The position numbers were made by a program, and so were the translations under genes. From contig NZ_CP084029.1 in the NCBI RefSeq assembly GCF_020181615.1, forward strand, positions 4,587,269 through 4,651,268: DNA of 64,000 nucleotides, written 5' to 3'. Origin of the DNA: [Mycobacterium] crassicus. GTDB lineage: Bacteria > Actinomycetota > Actinomycetes > Mycobacteriales > Mycobacteriaceae. Positions 9,109 through 18,800 of the stretch are shown one piece after another. A model generated the notes under the pieces. It ran no database searches. It had not been told where the DNA came from and worked only from the letters and a program-made list of their open reading frames with translations. The first letter of the stretch is position 1; the number at the start of each line of letters is the position of its first letter.

Positions 9109-9294
9109 GTGATCATCGCCCACCTCTGAGCGACAATCGACGTTATGTCAACCAACTACTTCCGGGTGACACCTCGCGAGCGTCGCGCGGGGCACCTCGA
9201 GTACCGGCGCATCCGCGACTTCGCCAGTCCCGCCAGCCGGGGCCGACTGGCCTGACATAACGAGGATTGTCGCTCAGAGGCGGGCAATCATCAC
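9109..9294. repeat. Long inverted repeat (42-bp arms) enclosing a micro-ORF, MITE-like
   Basis: Left arm 9109-9150 and right arm 9253-9294 are reverse complements at 37 of 42 positions, separated by 102 bp. The arms include TGACATAACG and GATTGTCGCTCAGAGG. The start and stop codons of a 36-codon ORF lie at matching positions inside the arms. I see no target-site duplication next to the arms (left flank ..GGACCATA, right flank ACCCCG..). It may be a small non-autonomous element or an extended RNA hairpin in the leader of the FAAL gene. Confidence 0.7.
9145..9255 (+). CDS. Micro-ORF of 36 codons inside the inverted repeat
   Basis: ATG at 9145 and TGA at 9253, both within the inverted-repeat arms. 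The peptide is short and basic (starts MSTNYFRVTPRERRAG, rich in Arg). There is no Shine-Dalgarno sequence upstream of the ATG. It could be a remnant of an element-encoded protein, a leader peptide or chance. I do not recognise it. Confidence 0.25.
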   Translation: MSTNYFRVTPRERRAGHLEYRRIRDFASPASRGRLA

Positions 9295-9311
9295 ACCCCG
9301 ACTCCCCGGCT

Positions 9312-9395
9312 GCGGTGGCGAAGCTGCAGTGACCAAGCTGCGGTGACCAAGCTGTAGTGACCAAGCTGCGGTGGCCAAGCTGCGGTGGCGAATCA
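9312..9395. repeat. 14-bp tandem repeat, about six copies
   Basis: Six imperfect copies of a 14-bp unit resembling GCGGTGACCAAGCT run head to tail from 9312 to 9395. The last unit is degenerate and contains the stop codon (complement of 9393-9395) of the next gene. Copies differ by one to four bases. It fills the gap between the inverted-repeat element and the end of the cysteine-desulfurase-like gene. Confidence 0.75.
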
Positions 9396-10589
9396 GCCCA
9401 GCGACGCCAGCGCCCGCACCAATTGGTCGACCTCGGAGCTCGTCGAGTAGTGACTCAGCCCGATGGTGACCGCTCCCCCGATGTCGTTCACCCCGATCAC
9501 GTCCAGCACCCGCGACCCGGTGTTGGCGATCGCCAACACGCCGTTGTCGGCCAGTCGCTGCACCACCCGCTCGGCGGGCACCTTCTGCACCGCGAAGCTG
9601 ACCACCGGGATGCGGACATCGGGCTGGCCGATCAGCATCACCAGCGGCAGCGACCGCAACGAGCTGAGCAGATACTCGAACAGCCGGCTCAGATACTGTC
9701 CCGCCGACCGCATCGAGACCGCCAGCCGCTCCGGCCGGCTGCCCCGGGCGGACTCGTCGAGCGAGGCCAGGTACTCGACACTGGCCACCACCCCGGCCAG
9801 CAGACCGAACTGGTGCAGCCCGACCTCCAGGCGCGCCGGACCGACGGCCAGCGGGTTCAGCGATACCGACCCGAACGTGTCGATCAGTCCGGGGTCACGG
9901 AAGACCAGTGCACCCACCGGCGGTCCGCCCCAGCAGGCCGCGTTCACCGCCACCACGTCGGCTTCGACGTCGTTGATGTCGATCAGTTGGTAGGGCGCCG
10001 CCGCGGAATGGTCGACGACGGCGACACCGCCCACGTCATGGACCAGCTTGGTGACCGGCCGCAGATCGGTGACCGTGCCCACCACCCCCGACGCCGACGG
10101 CAGCGCCACCAGCCGGGTCGACGGGTTGATCAGGTTCTCCCACTGCCAACTCGGCAGCTCCCCGGTCTCGATGTCGACCTCGGCCCACCGGATCTTGGCG
10201 CCGTAGCGGTTGGCCGCGCGCACCCAGGGCGCGATGTTCGCCTCGTCGTCGAGCCGGGTCACCACCGTCTCGTAGCCCAGGCTCACCCGTGACGACGCCG
10301 CATCGGCCAACGCGCTCAACAGCACCGCGCGATCGGGACCCAGCACCACCCCGGCCGGATCGGCACCCAGCAGGTCGGCCACCGCCTGACGGGCCGCGGA
10401 CAACACCGCCGCACTGCGGCGGGCCGCCGGGTGCGGACCGGTGGCCGTCGCCAGCGATCCGCGGAACGCCGTCGACACCGTGGTCGCCACCGAGTCCGGG
10501 ATCAACATGCCCGTCGGGGCATCGAAGTGCACCCAGCCGTCACCGAGTGTCGGGTGCAGTCCACGCACCCGGGCGACGTCATAGGCCAT
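9393..10589 (-). CDS. Cysteine-desulfurase-like (aminotransferase class V fold) protein, Rv3778c type
   Basis: 398 residues from the ATG at 10589 ([13 protein letters not shown]), with AAGGTGG upstream; this start matches my memory of Rv3778c. The fold family is PLP-dependent class V aminotransferase/cysteine desulfurase. [14 protein letters not shown] supplies the usual cofactor-contacting Asp. The lysine expected to bind PLP (SGHK in SufS-type enzymes) is absent: the aligned segment reads NAACWGGP, with Cys219 in its place. Catalysis by the classic mechanism is therefore doubtful. It is divergent from the galactan-export operon with 109 bp between starts, as in M. tuberculosis. The physiological role is unknown. 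The coding sequence runs into a 14-bp tandem repeat at its 3' end. Confidence 0.85.
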   Translation of the reverse strand: MAYDVARVRGLHPTLGDGWVHFDAPTGMLIPDSVATTVSTAFRGSLATATGPHPAARRSAAVLSAARQAVADLLGADPAGVVLGPDRAVLLSALADAASSRVSLGYETVVTRLDDEANIAPWVRAANRYGAKIRWAEVDIETGELPSWQWENLINPSTRLVALPSASGVVGTVTDLRPVTKLVHDVGGVAVVDHSAAAPYQLIDINDVEADVVAVNAACWGGPPVGALVFRDPGLIDTFGSVSLNPLAVGPARLEVGLHQFGLLAGVVASVEYLASLDESARGSRPERLAVSMRSAGQYLSRLFEYLLSSLRSLPLVMLIGQPDVRIPVVSFAVQKVPAERVVQRLADNGVLAIANTGSRVLDVIGVNDIGGAVTIGLSHYSTSSEVDQLVRALASLG

Positions 10590-10698
10590 GTCAGCCACCT
10601 TAAAACTTCTCAAGATCGGGTGATCGGGGCAGGAGGGGATAACCGGATAGCTCCCCCGCCGCGCTGAGCCGTGTCACCTTGGCAGACATACTAGTGCA

Positions 10699-12651
10699 GT
10701 GCATCTGGGCTTCGGAATGATTGCCGCGCTACTACTGCTGGTGCTGCCCGGGACACTCGTCGGCGCCGGTGCGCGGCTGTCGTGGCCGCTGGCCGTCACG
10801 GTCGGACCGGCCCTGACCTACGGCTTGGTGGGCCTGGTCATCGTGCCGTTCGGCGCGGTGGGAATCCCCTGGAACGCGGGCACCGCGTGCGTGGCCCTGG
10901 TGGTGGTGGGCGCGGCGGTGGCCGGCTCGGCAAAAGGGTTGCGGGCGTTGCTGGCTCGCCGCCCCAGCATCCACGTGTCGGCCCCGGGATCGGACCTGGG
11001 GCCGACGCTCATAGTGGCCGCCGGAGTGTTGTTGGGCATGCTGCTGATCGGCTGGGCGGCGGTGCGCGGCATCGGCAACTGGCAGAGCATCCCCAGCACC
11101 TGGGACGCGGTCTGGCACGCCAACACCGTGCGCTTCATCCTCGACACCGGCCAGGCCTCGCCCACCCACATGGGCGAACTGCGCAATGTGGAAACCCACG
11201 CCCCGCTCTACTACCCGTCGGCGTTTCACGCACTGACCGCGGTGCTGTGCCAGCTGACCGGCGCCGCACCCACCACCGGCTACACCCTGGCCGGCCTGGT
11301 CTCGTCGGTATGGCTGTTCCCGGTCAGCGCCGCACTGCTGACCTGGGGCCTGCTGCAGCGGGTTTCGAGCACGGCGGTGACCGCGGTGTCAGCGGGCACC
11401 GCCGCGGCGCTGTCGGCGTCGTTCACCGCGCTGCCCTACGTCGAGTTCGGCACCGCGGCCATGCCCAACCTGGTGGGCTACGGGCTGGTGGTGCCGACGT
11501 TCGTGCTGATCACCGCCGTGCGCACCATGCGCGACCGCATCCCGGTGGCGGTGCTGGCGCTGGTCGGGGTGTTCTCGGTGCACCTGACCGCGGGCGTGGT
11601 GACGATGCTGCTGGCGACGGCCTGGTGGCTGTGCCCCAAGGACGGGGCGCTGTGGAACCCGCTGCGCGGCAAGCGGCGCGACACCCTGGCCCTGGCCGCG
11701 GTGGTGGTGCCGGCCGGGCTGCTGCTGCTGCCGCAGCTGATGAGTGTGCGCAGGCAGACCGAGATCATCGCCGGGCACTCGTTCCTCACCCACGAGGGCC
11801 GCAAGTCCGGCCTGCGCGACGCGCTGCTGCTGCACACCCGCCACCTCAACGACTTCCCGATCCAATACACGCTGGTCGGCCTGGCCGCCGTCGGGGCGGT
11901 GCTGCTGGTGGTCCGCAAGGTGTATTGGCCGCTGGCGTTGTGGGCGGTGCTGGTGGTCGCGGTGGTGCAGTCCTCGGCGCCGTTGGGCGGCCGGGTGGGC
12001 ACCGTGCTCGGCACATTCACCCACCTGTTCTACAGCGACCCGCGCCGGATCATGGCGGCGATGACGCTGCTGCTGATACCGATGGCCGGGATCGGCCTGG
12101 CGACACTGGCCGCGCTGGTGACCAAGCCGGTGGGCGAACGGGTCCGACCGGCGCTGACCGCGGTGCTGCTGGCGGCGGCGACGATCGGGCTGGCCTGGCA
12201 CTACCTGCCCCGGCACGCGTTCCTGTTCGGCGACAAGTACGACTCGGTGATGGTCGACGCCCGCGACCTGGAGGCGTACGCGCATCTGGCGGCGCTGCCG
12301 GGGGCCCGCGACACCGTGATCGGCAATGCCAACGTGGACGGCAGCGCCTGGATGTACGCCGTCGCCGACCTGCACCCGCTGTGGACGCACTACGACTACC
12401 CGCAGCAGCAGGGCCCCGGACCGCAGCGGTTCATCTTCTGGGCCTACGCCGACGACGCCGACACCGATCCGCGGGTGGCACAGGCCGTGCACGACCTCAA
12501 CATCCGCTATGTGCTGATCAGCAGCCCCACGGTGCGCGGGTTCTCCCTGCCCGACGGACTAGTGTCACTGGATAAATCGCGGTCGTGGGCCAAGATCTAC
12601 GACAATGGCGGAGCCAGCATCTACGAATGGCAGGGAGGTACAGCGCGGTGA
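10699..12651 (+). CDS. Polytopic membrane glycosyltransferase-like protein, Rv3779 type
   Basis: 650 residues from a GTG at 10699. The N-terminal two thirds alternate hydrophobic segments (for example IAALLLLVLPGTLVGAG, then LIVAAGVLLGMLLIGWA), giving roughly ten or more membrane spans. The last about 140 residues are polar and probably extracytoplasmic. It is equivalent by sequence character and position to Rv3779 (I recall a DUF6541-type family), which has been implicated in polyprenyl-phosphomannose synthesis and phosphatidylinositol mannoside metabolism; the sugar and acceptor cannot be read here. It is the first gene of a five-gene plus-strand operon, and its stop overlaps the start of bpa by 4 bp (GTGA), implying translational coupling. 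Confidence 0.82.
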   Translation: MHLGFGMIAALLLLVLPGTLVGAGARLSWPLAVTVGPALTYGLVGLVIVPFGAVGIPWNAGTACVALVVVGAAVAGSAKGLRALLARRPSIHVSAPGSDLGPTLIVAAGVLLGMLLIGWAAVRGIGNWQSIPSTWDAVWHANTVRFILDTGQASPTHMGELRNVETHAPLYYPSAFHALTAVLCQLTGAAPTTGYTLAGLVSSVWLFPVSAALLTWGLLQRVSSTAVTAVSAGTAAALSASFTALPYVEFGTAAMPNLVGYGLVVPTFVLITAVRTMRDRIPVAVLALVGVFSVHLTAGVVTMLLATAWWLCPKDGALWNPLRGKRRDTLALAAVVVPAGLLLLPQLMSVRRQTEIIAGHSFLTHEGRKSGLRDALLLHTRHLNDFPIQYTLVGLAAVGAVLLVVRKVYWPLALWAVLVVAVVQSSAPLGGRVGTVLGTFTHLFYSDPRRIMAAMTLLLIPMAGIGLATLAALVTKPVGERVRPALTAVLLAAATIGLAWHYLPRHAFLFGDKYDSVMVDARDLEAYAHLAALPGARDTVIGNANVDGSAWMYAVADLHPLWTHYDYPQQQGPGPQRFIFWAYADDADTDPRVAQAVHDLNIRYVLISSPTVRGFSLPDGLVSLDKSRSWAKIYDNGGASIYEWQGGTAR

Positions 12652-13190
12652 GCACCAGCGGTAACGACGCAGACGATCTGGACAGCACGGACGGCGTCGA
12701 GATCATCAGCGGAGCCGACCCGCGGCTATTGGCCGCGGGAATACCCGGGGACTCCGGCTCCGACGATGAGCAGTCGCTGACCGACCTGATCGAGCAGCCC
12801 GCCAAGGTCATGCGGATCGGCACCATGATCAAGCAACTGCTGGAGGAGGTGCGCTCGGCGCCGCTGGATGACGCCAGCCGGGCCCGGTTGCGGGAGATCC
12901 ACTCCGCCAGCATCCGGGAGCTCGAGGACGGCCTGGCCCCGGAACTGCGCGAGGAGCTGGACCGGCTGACGCTGCCGCTGCGCGAGGACGCCACCCCGTC
13001 CGACGCCGAGCTGCGGATCGCCCAGGCCCAATTGGTGGGCTGGCTGGAGGGGCTGTTCCACGGCATCCAGACCGCGCTGTTCGCCCAGCAGATGGCGGCC
13101 CGCGCGCAGCTCGAGCAGATGCGTCACGGCGCGCTGCCGCCCGGCCCGACGGTCGGCGGACCGGCTCATGACAGCGGCCAATACCTGTAG
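12648..13190 (+). CDS. bpa: Bacterial proteasome activator Bpa/PafE (Rv3780 type)
   Basis: 180 residues. The GTG at 12648 is preferred over the longer frame from 12585: it overlaps the upstream stop as GTGA, GGGAGG lies about 10 bp upstream, and the length then matches the 178-residue M. tuberculosis protein. The protein is mostly helical. Its last four residues are GQYL, the gate-opening tail through which Bpa rings dock on the 20S proteasome and allow ATP-independent degradation of unfolded substrates such as HspR. The acidic N-terminus (DADDLDSTDG) is probably disordered. It sits between envelope genes in mycobacteria in general; no functional tie to galactan export is known to me. Confidence 0.93.
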   Translation: MSTSGNDADDLDSTDGVEIISGADPRLLAAGIPGDSGSDDEQSLTDLIEQPAKVMRIGTMIKQLLEEVRSAPLDDASRARLREIHSASIRELEDGLAPELREELDRLTLPLREDATPSDAELRIAQAQLVGWLEGLFHGIQTALFAQQMAARAQLEQMRHGALPPGPTVGGPAHDSGQYL

Positions 13191-13196
13191 CCGACC

Positions 13197-14006
13197 TTGT
13201 CTGCCACCGAACCGCGCATCGAGACCCGGGACGCCTGGGTCGAATTCCCCATCTTCGACGCCAAGTCACGCTCGCTGAAGAAGGCGTTCCTCGGCAAGGC
13301 CGGCGGCGCCATCGGCCGCAACAACTCCAACGTGGTGGTGGTCGAGGCGCTGCGCGACATCACCATGTCGCTGGAGCTCGGGGACCGGGTGGGACTGGTC
13401 GGGCACAACGGTGCCGGCAAATCCACACTGCTGCGGCTTCTTTCGGGCATCTACGAGCCGACGCGCGGGTCGGCATCGGTGGTGGGCCGGGTGGCGCCGG
13501 TGTTCGACCTCGGGGTGGGCATGGACCCGGAGATCTCCGGGTTCGAGAACATCATCATCCGCGGGCTCTTCCTCGGGCAGACTCGCAAGCAGATGGCCGC
13601 CAAGGTCGACGAGATCGCCGAATTCACCGAGCTGGGCGACTATTTGGCGATGCCGCTGCGCACCTACTCCACCGGCATGCGGGTGCGCCTGGCGATGGGT
13701 GTGGTCACCAGCATCGACCCGGAGATCCTGCTGCTCGACGAGGGCATCGGTGCGGTCGACGCCGAGTTCTTGAAGAAGGCCCAGACCCGGCTGCAGAAGT
13801 TGGTGGAGCGCTCCGGAATCCTGGTGTTCGCCAGCCACTCCAACGAATTCCTGGCGCGGCTGTGCAAGACGGCGATGTGGATCGACCACGGCACCATCAA
13901 GATGACCGGGGGGATCGAGGAGGTGGTCGGCGCCTATGAGGGCCCGGACGCGGCCCGGCACGTGCGTGAGGTGCTGGCCGAGACGCAGTCCGAGGAAAAG
14001 GCGTGA
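13197..14006 (+). CDS. wzt: ABC transporter ATP-binding subunit Wzt (RfbE, Rv3781 type) for lipid-linked galactan export
   Basis: 269 residues. Translation appears to start at TTG 13197, 6 bp after bpa, giving MSATEPRIETRDAWVEFPI; no clear Shine-Dalgarno is seen, so coupling to bpa is likely. Motifs in order: Walker A GHNGAGKST (residues 69-77), ABC signature YSTGMRVRL (157-165) and Walker B EILLLDEGIG (176-185), with a switch His in FASHSNEF. This is the short polysaccharide-exporter type without a carbohydrate-binding C-terminal extension. With Wzm (14911-15741) it should move the polyprenyl-linked galactan precursor across the inner membrane. The 3' end overlaps glfT1 by 4 bp. Confidence 0.93.
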   Translation: MSATEPRIETRDAWVEFPIFDAKSRSLKKAFLGKAGGAIGRNNSNVVVVEALRDITMSLELGDRVGLVGHNGAGKSTLLRLLSGIYEPTRGSASVVGRVAPVFDLGVGMDPEISGFENIIIRGLFLGQTRKQMAAKVDEIAEFTELGDYLAMPLRTYSTGMRVRLAMGVVTSIDPEILLLDEGIGAVDAEFLKKAQTRLQKLVERSGILVFASHSNEFLARLCKTAMWIDHGTIKMTGGIEEVVGAYEGPDAARHVREVLAETQSEEKA

Positions 14007-14914
14007 CCGGAACCGTCTACGCCGTCGTCGTCACGCATCGTCGGGTTTCGCAGCTGGCCGAGTCGTTGAAGGCCCTGGTCACCCAGACCCGGGCGCCGGA
14101 CCATCTGATCGTCGTCGACAACGACAACGATCCGGCGGTCCGTGAGCTGGTGGACGGTGTGGCGGTGCCGTCAACCTACCTCGGGTCGCGGCGAAACCTC
14201 GGCGGTGCAGGAGGTTTCGCGCTGGGAATGCTGCATGCCCTGGCTGCCGGCGCGGACTGGGTATGGCTGGCCGACGACGACGGACGCCCGGCCGACTCGG
14301 GAGTGCTGGCGACGCTGCTGGCGTGCGCCGCCAAACACGGACTGGCCGAGGTGTCGCCGATGGTGTGCAACATCGACGACCCGTCCCGGCTGGCGTTCCC
14401 GCTGCGCCGCGGCCTGGTGTGGCGGCGCGAGGTCGGCGAATTGCGCAGCGGCGCAGCGGGTGAGGACCTGCTGCCGGGGATCGCGTCGTTGTTCAACGGG
14501 GCGCTGTTCACCGCCGACGCGCTCGATGCGGTGGGGGTGCCCGATCTGCGGCTGTTCATCCGCGGCGACGAGGTGGAGGTGCACCGGCGGCTGGTGCGCT
14601 CCGGCTTGGCGTTCGGGACGTGCCTGAACACCGCCTATCTGCATCCGTGCGGGTCCGAGGAGTTCAAGCCGATCCTGGCCGGCCGGATGCACACCCAGTA
14701 CCCCGATGACGCGGCGAAGCGGTATTTCACCTACCGCAACCGCGGCTACCTGATGGCCCAGCCCGGCATGCGGCGGCTACTGGTCCAGGAGTGGCTGCGC
14801 TTCGGCTGGTTCTTCCTGGTGTCGCGGCGCGACCCGGCCGGGCTGGCCGAGTGGGTCCGGCTGCGCCGGCTGGGACGCCGGGAGAAATTCGTCAAACCCG
14901 AGGGGCAGCAATGA
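14003..14914 (+). CDS. glfT1: Galactofuranosyltransferase GlfT1 (Rv3782 type)
   Basis: 303 residues from the GTG at 14003 (GTGA overlap with wzt). It is a GT-A fold glycosyltransferase: the N-terminal Rossmann half (AVVVTHRRVSQL, then VVDNDND) is followed by the metal-binding DDD at residues 91-93 in WLADDDGRP and a later RGDEVE segment. GlfT1 transfers the first galactofuranose residues from UDP-Galf to decaprenyl-PP-GlcNAc-Rha, which GlfT2 then extends into galactan. Length matches the M. tuberculosis protein (304). It is placed between the two halves of the galactan exporter, with 4-bp overlaps on both sides, so synthesis and export subunits should be produced together. Confidence 0.94.
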   Translation: MTGTVYAVVVTHRRVSQLAESLKALVTQTRAPDHLIVVDNDNDPAVRELVDGVAVPSTYLGSRRNLGGAGGFALGMLHALAAGADWVWLADDDGRPADSGVLATLLACAAKHGLAEVSPMVCNIDDPSRLAFPLRRGLVWRREVGELRSGAAGEDLLPGIASLFNGALFTADALDAVGVPDLRLFIRGDEVEVHRRLVRSGLAFGTCLNTAYLHPCGSEEFKPILAGRMHTQYPDDAAKRYFTYRNRGYLMAQPGMRRLLVQEWLRFGWFFLVSRRDPAGLAEWVRLRRLGRREKFVKPEGQQ

Positions 14915-15741
14915 GTTTCACCGATGTGGCCGCGGAGTCCAAGAGTTTCGCGCGGGCACGCGACGATCTGGTGGACGGGTTCGGCCGCCGCGAGCTGTGG
15001 CTGCACCTGGGCTGGCAGGACATCAAGCAGCGTTACCGGCGGTCGGTACTGGGACCGTTCTGGATCACCATCGGCACCGCCACCACCGCGGTGGCGATGG
15101 GCGGGTTGTACTCCAAGCTGTTTCACCTCGACCTGGCCGTACACCTGCCGTATGTGACGCTCGGGCTGATCGTGTGGAACCTGTTGAACGCGGCCATCCT
15201 GGAGGGCGCCGACGTGTTCGTCGCCAACGAGGGACTGATCAAGCAGTTGCCGACACCGTTGAGCGTCCACGTCTACCGACTGGTGTGGCGGCAGATGATT
15301 CTGTTCGCGCACAACATCGTCATCTATATACCGATCGCGCTGATCTTCCCGAAACCCTGGTCGTGGGCGGATCTTTCGGTGATTCCGGCACTGTTCGTGA
15401 TCGCACTGAACTGCGTGTGGGTGTCACTGTGTTTCGGGATTCTGGCCACCCGCTACCGCGACATCGCCCCACTGCTGTTCTCAGTGGTGCAGCTGCTGTT
15501 CCTGATGACGCCGATCATCTGGAACTACGAAACGCTGCGGGCACAGGGGGCGTCGCGCTGGATCGACGTCGTCGAGCTCAACCCGCTGATGCATTACCTC
15601 GACATCATTCGGGCCCCGCTGCTGGGCGCGCACCAGGAGCTGCGGCACTGGGCGGTGGTGCTGGTGCTGACCGTGGTCGGGTGGGCGGTGGCCGCGCTGG
15701 TGCTGCGCCAGTACCGGGCGCGGGTGGCGTACTGGGTGTAG
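14911..15741 (+). CDS. wzm: ABC transporter permease Wzm (RfbD, Rv3783 type) for lipid-linked galactan export
   Basis: 276 residues from the ATG at 14911 (ATGA overlap with glfT1, GAGGGG upstream); the longer frame from 14791 lies inside glfT1. An amphipathic N-terminal part (WLHLGWQDIKQRYRRS) leads into about six membrane spans, the arrangement of ABC-2 type O-antigen exporters. Span cores include FWITIGTATTAVAMGG, VIPALFVIALNCVWVSL and LLFSVVQLLFLMTPIIW. It pairs with the ATPase at 13197-14006. This is the last gene of the operon; a perfect 28-bp inverted repeat starts 20 bp after its stop. In M. tuberculosis further sugar genes (Rv3784 onward) follow; here a PGRS gene follows on the opposite strand. 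Confidence 0.94.
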   Translation: MSFTDVAAESKSFARARDDLVDGFGRRELWLHLGWQDIKQRYRRSVLGPFWITIGTATTAVAMGGLYSKLFHLDLAVHLPYVTLGLIVWNLLNAAILEGADVFVANEGLIKQLPTPLSVHVYRLVWRQMILFAHNIVIYIPIALIFPKPWSWADLSVIPALFVIALNCVWVSLCFGILATRYRDIAPLLFSVVQLLFLMTPIIWNYETLRAQGASRWIDVVELNPLMHYLDIIRAPLLGAHQELRHWAVVLVLTVVGWAVAALVLRQYRARVAYWV

Positions 15742-15760
15742 GGGCTACTTCCCTTTCCCT

Positions 15761-15829
15761 CCCCGCCGAGCGTGAAGTCACCTTCACGTTCGGGCGCCGA
15801 GCGTGAAGGTGACTTCACGCTCGGCGGGG
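15761..15829. terminator. Perfect 28-bp inverted repeat between convergent genes (terminator-like)
   Basis: 15761-15788 and 15802-15829 are exact reverse complements, with a 13-bp loop. Each arm also contains its own hairpin (CGTGAAG paired with CTTCACG around a 4-bp loop), so alternative structures are possible. It lies between the ends of wzm and the PGRS gene and would work in both directions. There is no U-tract on either side. Confidence 0.7.
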
Positions 15830-15849
15830 TCTCCCGTTCGTGTCCGGTA

Positions 15850-18800
15850 CTACGGCGTGTTCGGGCCGTTGCTGCCGGTCGCCGTCGTGCCGTCCGACTG
15901 CGTGCCACCGGTGTTGACGATGTTGCCGTCGCCGCCCACACCGCCGATGTTGCCGGCTCCGGTGCCGCTGCCGCCGCTGCCGCCGGTCGCGGTGCCGCCG
16001 GTAGCGGTGGAGGGCGTCGGCTGGACGGCGCCGTCGTTGCCGAAGGCGTCGAGCCTGCTCGACCCGCCGAGGCCGCCGGTGCCACCGTCCAGGCCGTCAC
16101 CGCCCTTGCCACCGGTCGACGTTCCGTTGGCAAGGTTGCCCGGGTCACCGCCGGTGGCGATGCTGGCCTTGCCGCCGTTGCCACCGGTGCCGCCGTTACC
16201 GCCGTTGCCGCCGCTGTCAGTGGTGGCGTTGCCGCCGTTACCGCCGGTCGCGGTACCACTGGCCGTGCCGCCGGGACCACCGAGCGATCCGCCGTCGGTG
16301 GTCTTGGAGCTCTGGATGTCCGCGCTTCCGCCGTTACCGCCGTGGCTGCCCACGCCGCTGGCGTTGCCGCCGTCACCGCCGGTCGAAGTGCCGTACGAGT
16401 CGCCGCCGGTGGAGCTGTAACCGACCTCGCCAGACTCCAGCTCACCGAAGCCGCCGGTGCCGCCGACGCCGCCGTCGGTGCCGGTGCCGCCGGTGCCGCC
16501 CTGGGCCACCGCGTCGCCGCCCGCACCGATCGAGCCGCCACCGGGCGCGTCCACCGCGAGGTAGCCGGCGCCGCCGTCGCCACCGACGCCGTTGTCGCCG
16601 AGACCACCGTTGCCGCCGGTGGCGCTGCCGGTGATGGTGCTGTCCGCGCCGACAGCCGAAGCACTGGCCGCGCCGCCCGTGCCGCCCGTTCCGCTGTTGG
16701 TGCCGGCACCGCCGTCACCACCGGTGACGGTGGTCTGGTCGATGACGGCGCCATCGGTGACCGTGATGTCGGCCGTTCCGCCGACGCCACCGCTGCCGCC
16801 GTTGGTCCCGGTACCCGCGTTACCGCCGGTCGCGTGACTGTTGGTGATCGCGCTGCCCGCGCCGACCGCAGACAGCGCCGCGGCACCGCCGTCGGCGCTC
16901 TCGCTGGCGTTACCACCGGTCACCGAGCTGCCCGAGATGCTGCCACCATCGCCGACGACCACCGTGGCGCCACCACCGACGTGGTCGCCGACGTTGTCGC
17001 CGCTCTGCACGGTCACGTCAGAAACGGCACCGCCGCCGTCGTTGACCAGCGTGTTGTTGGCGCCGTCCACGCCGTTGACACCGTTGGCGCCGCCGTTGGT
17101 GGCATTACCACCGGCCACGTTGGCGCCGTCGATGGTGCTGCCCTTGCCGCTGGCCCCGATGCCGGCGTAGCCACCGGTACCGCCCTGGCCACCGACACCG
17201 GTGGTGCTGCCCGCTCCACCGTCGCCGCCGCTACCGCCGGTCGCGGTGCTGTTGGTAACGGCGCCGCCATCGGCCTGGGTGATGATGGCGCCACCGCCGC
17301 CACCACCGCCGCCGCCGCCCTGGCCGGCGGTCGTGCCGGCCGCGGCACCACCGTTGCCGCCGTTGCCACCGTTGCCACCGGTCACGACGTTGGTGTCGTC
17401 GCCGCCGTTGATGGCGCCGCCGCTGGCTCCGGCACCGCCGTCGCCGCCGTCACCGGCGGTGCCGGTTCCGGCATTGCCGTCGCTGTCCGCGACCACCGCA
17501 CCGCCGTTACCACCGGCGCCGCCGTGGCCACCGGTGAAGCTGCCCAGGCCACCGCCGCCACCATTGCCACCGGCACCGGCATTGCCACCGACGGTCGCGC
17601 CGCCGTCGCCACCGGTACCGCCGGAGCCGCCGGTGCTCAACACCGGGTTAGTGGCATCGGCGCCGACGGGTGCGCCGGTGCCACCGCCGCCACCCTTACC
17701 ACCGGAGCCGGCCGCGCCGTTCTCGGAGGAACCACCGACGCCACCGTTGCCGCCGTGGCCACCGGCCATGGTGGCCAGCGTGAAGAACTCCGGGTTCGCA
17801 GTACCGGTGGTGTTGCCACCGGCGCCGCCGTCACCACCGTTGCCCGCGGTGTCGTCACCGGTCGCGTTGGCACCGGCGCCACCCTGGCCGCCGTAGCCGC
17901 CGTGGCCGGAACCGTCGCCGCCGACACCGCCGACGCCACCGTTACCGCCGGTGCCGTTGCCACCGTCGGCCGCCGATGTCACCGCACCTCCGGTTCCACC
18001 GTTACCGCCGGTGCCGCCGTAGACGCCCTGGCCACCGCCGCCGCCGGCACCACCGGTACCGGCGGCATAGCCGGAGCCGCCGTTGCCGCCGTTGCCGCCG
18101 AAGCCGCCGACCCCGGTCGCGTCGTCGTGCGCCGGGCTCAGGCCGTTGCCGACGAAGTTGCCGTTGTCATCGGTGAACGCGTCACCGCCGAGACCACCGG
18201 CGCCGCCGTCGCCGCCGTTGCCGATCCGGCCGAGGTCGCCGGCAGTACCGTCGGTGTGGCCCTCGCCGCCGCCGGTGCCGCCTGCCCCCACCGTGGCACC
18301 GGCCGCGCCGCCGTTGCCGCCGTTGCCGCCGATACCACCGGAGCCGCCGGAGCCGTTCTGGTCACTTGGCGAGAATTCCATGATCAGCTGACCGTTGGCG
18401 CCCTTGCCGCCGATACCGCCGACACCACCATTGCCGCCGTTACCGGTGGCACCGCCGTTGCCGCCGTTGCCGTTTGTCGCGTTGCCGCCCTTGCCGCCGT
18501 CGCCGCCTATGCCGCCATCACCGGCGTTGCCACCGGCTCCACCGGCCACCGTCGCGTCGGTCGAGTCGGCGCCGGTACCACCCGCGCCGCCGGTGCCACC
18601 GACACCGCCGGCGCCACCGTTGCCGGCGTTGCCCGAGACCGAGCCACCGTCGCCACCGACGCCACCGGCACCACCGGCACCACCGGCGTAGCCGTCGCCG
18701 CCGGACTCTCCCTGGTAGTAGCCGTTCCAGCCGTCCGCACCCTGCGAACCGGCACCACCGACGCCACCGTTACCGCCGTTGCCGTGATCGCCACCGTGAC

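Noticed and set aside
8977..9123. Extension of the second FAAL to a GTG at 9123
   Set aside because: It would add 49 residues without family similarity and start inside the inverted-repeat arm; the shorter start fits FAAL lengths better, though no strong ribosome site decides it.
9109..9294. Complete insertion sequence
   Set aside because: There is no room for a transposase, and no target duplication is seen beside the arms.
10782..12575. 597-codon frame overlapping the Rv3779-type gene
   Set aside because: An Arg/Gly/Ala-rich translation in the +2 frame of a recognised membrane protein; a GC-driven shadow.
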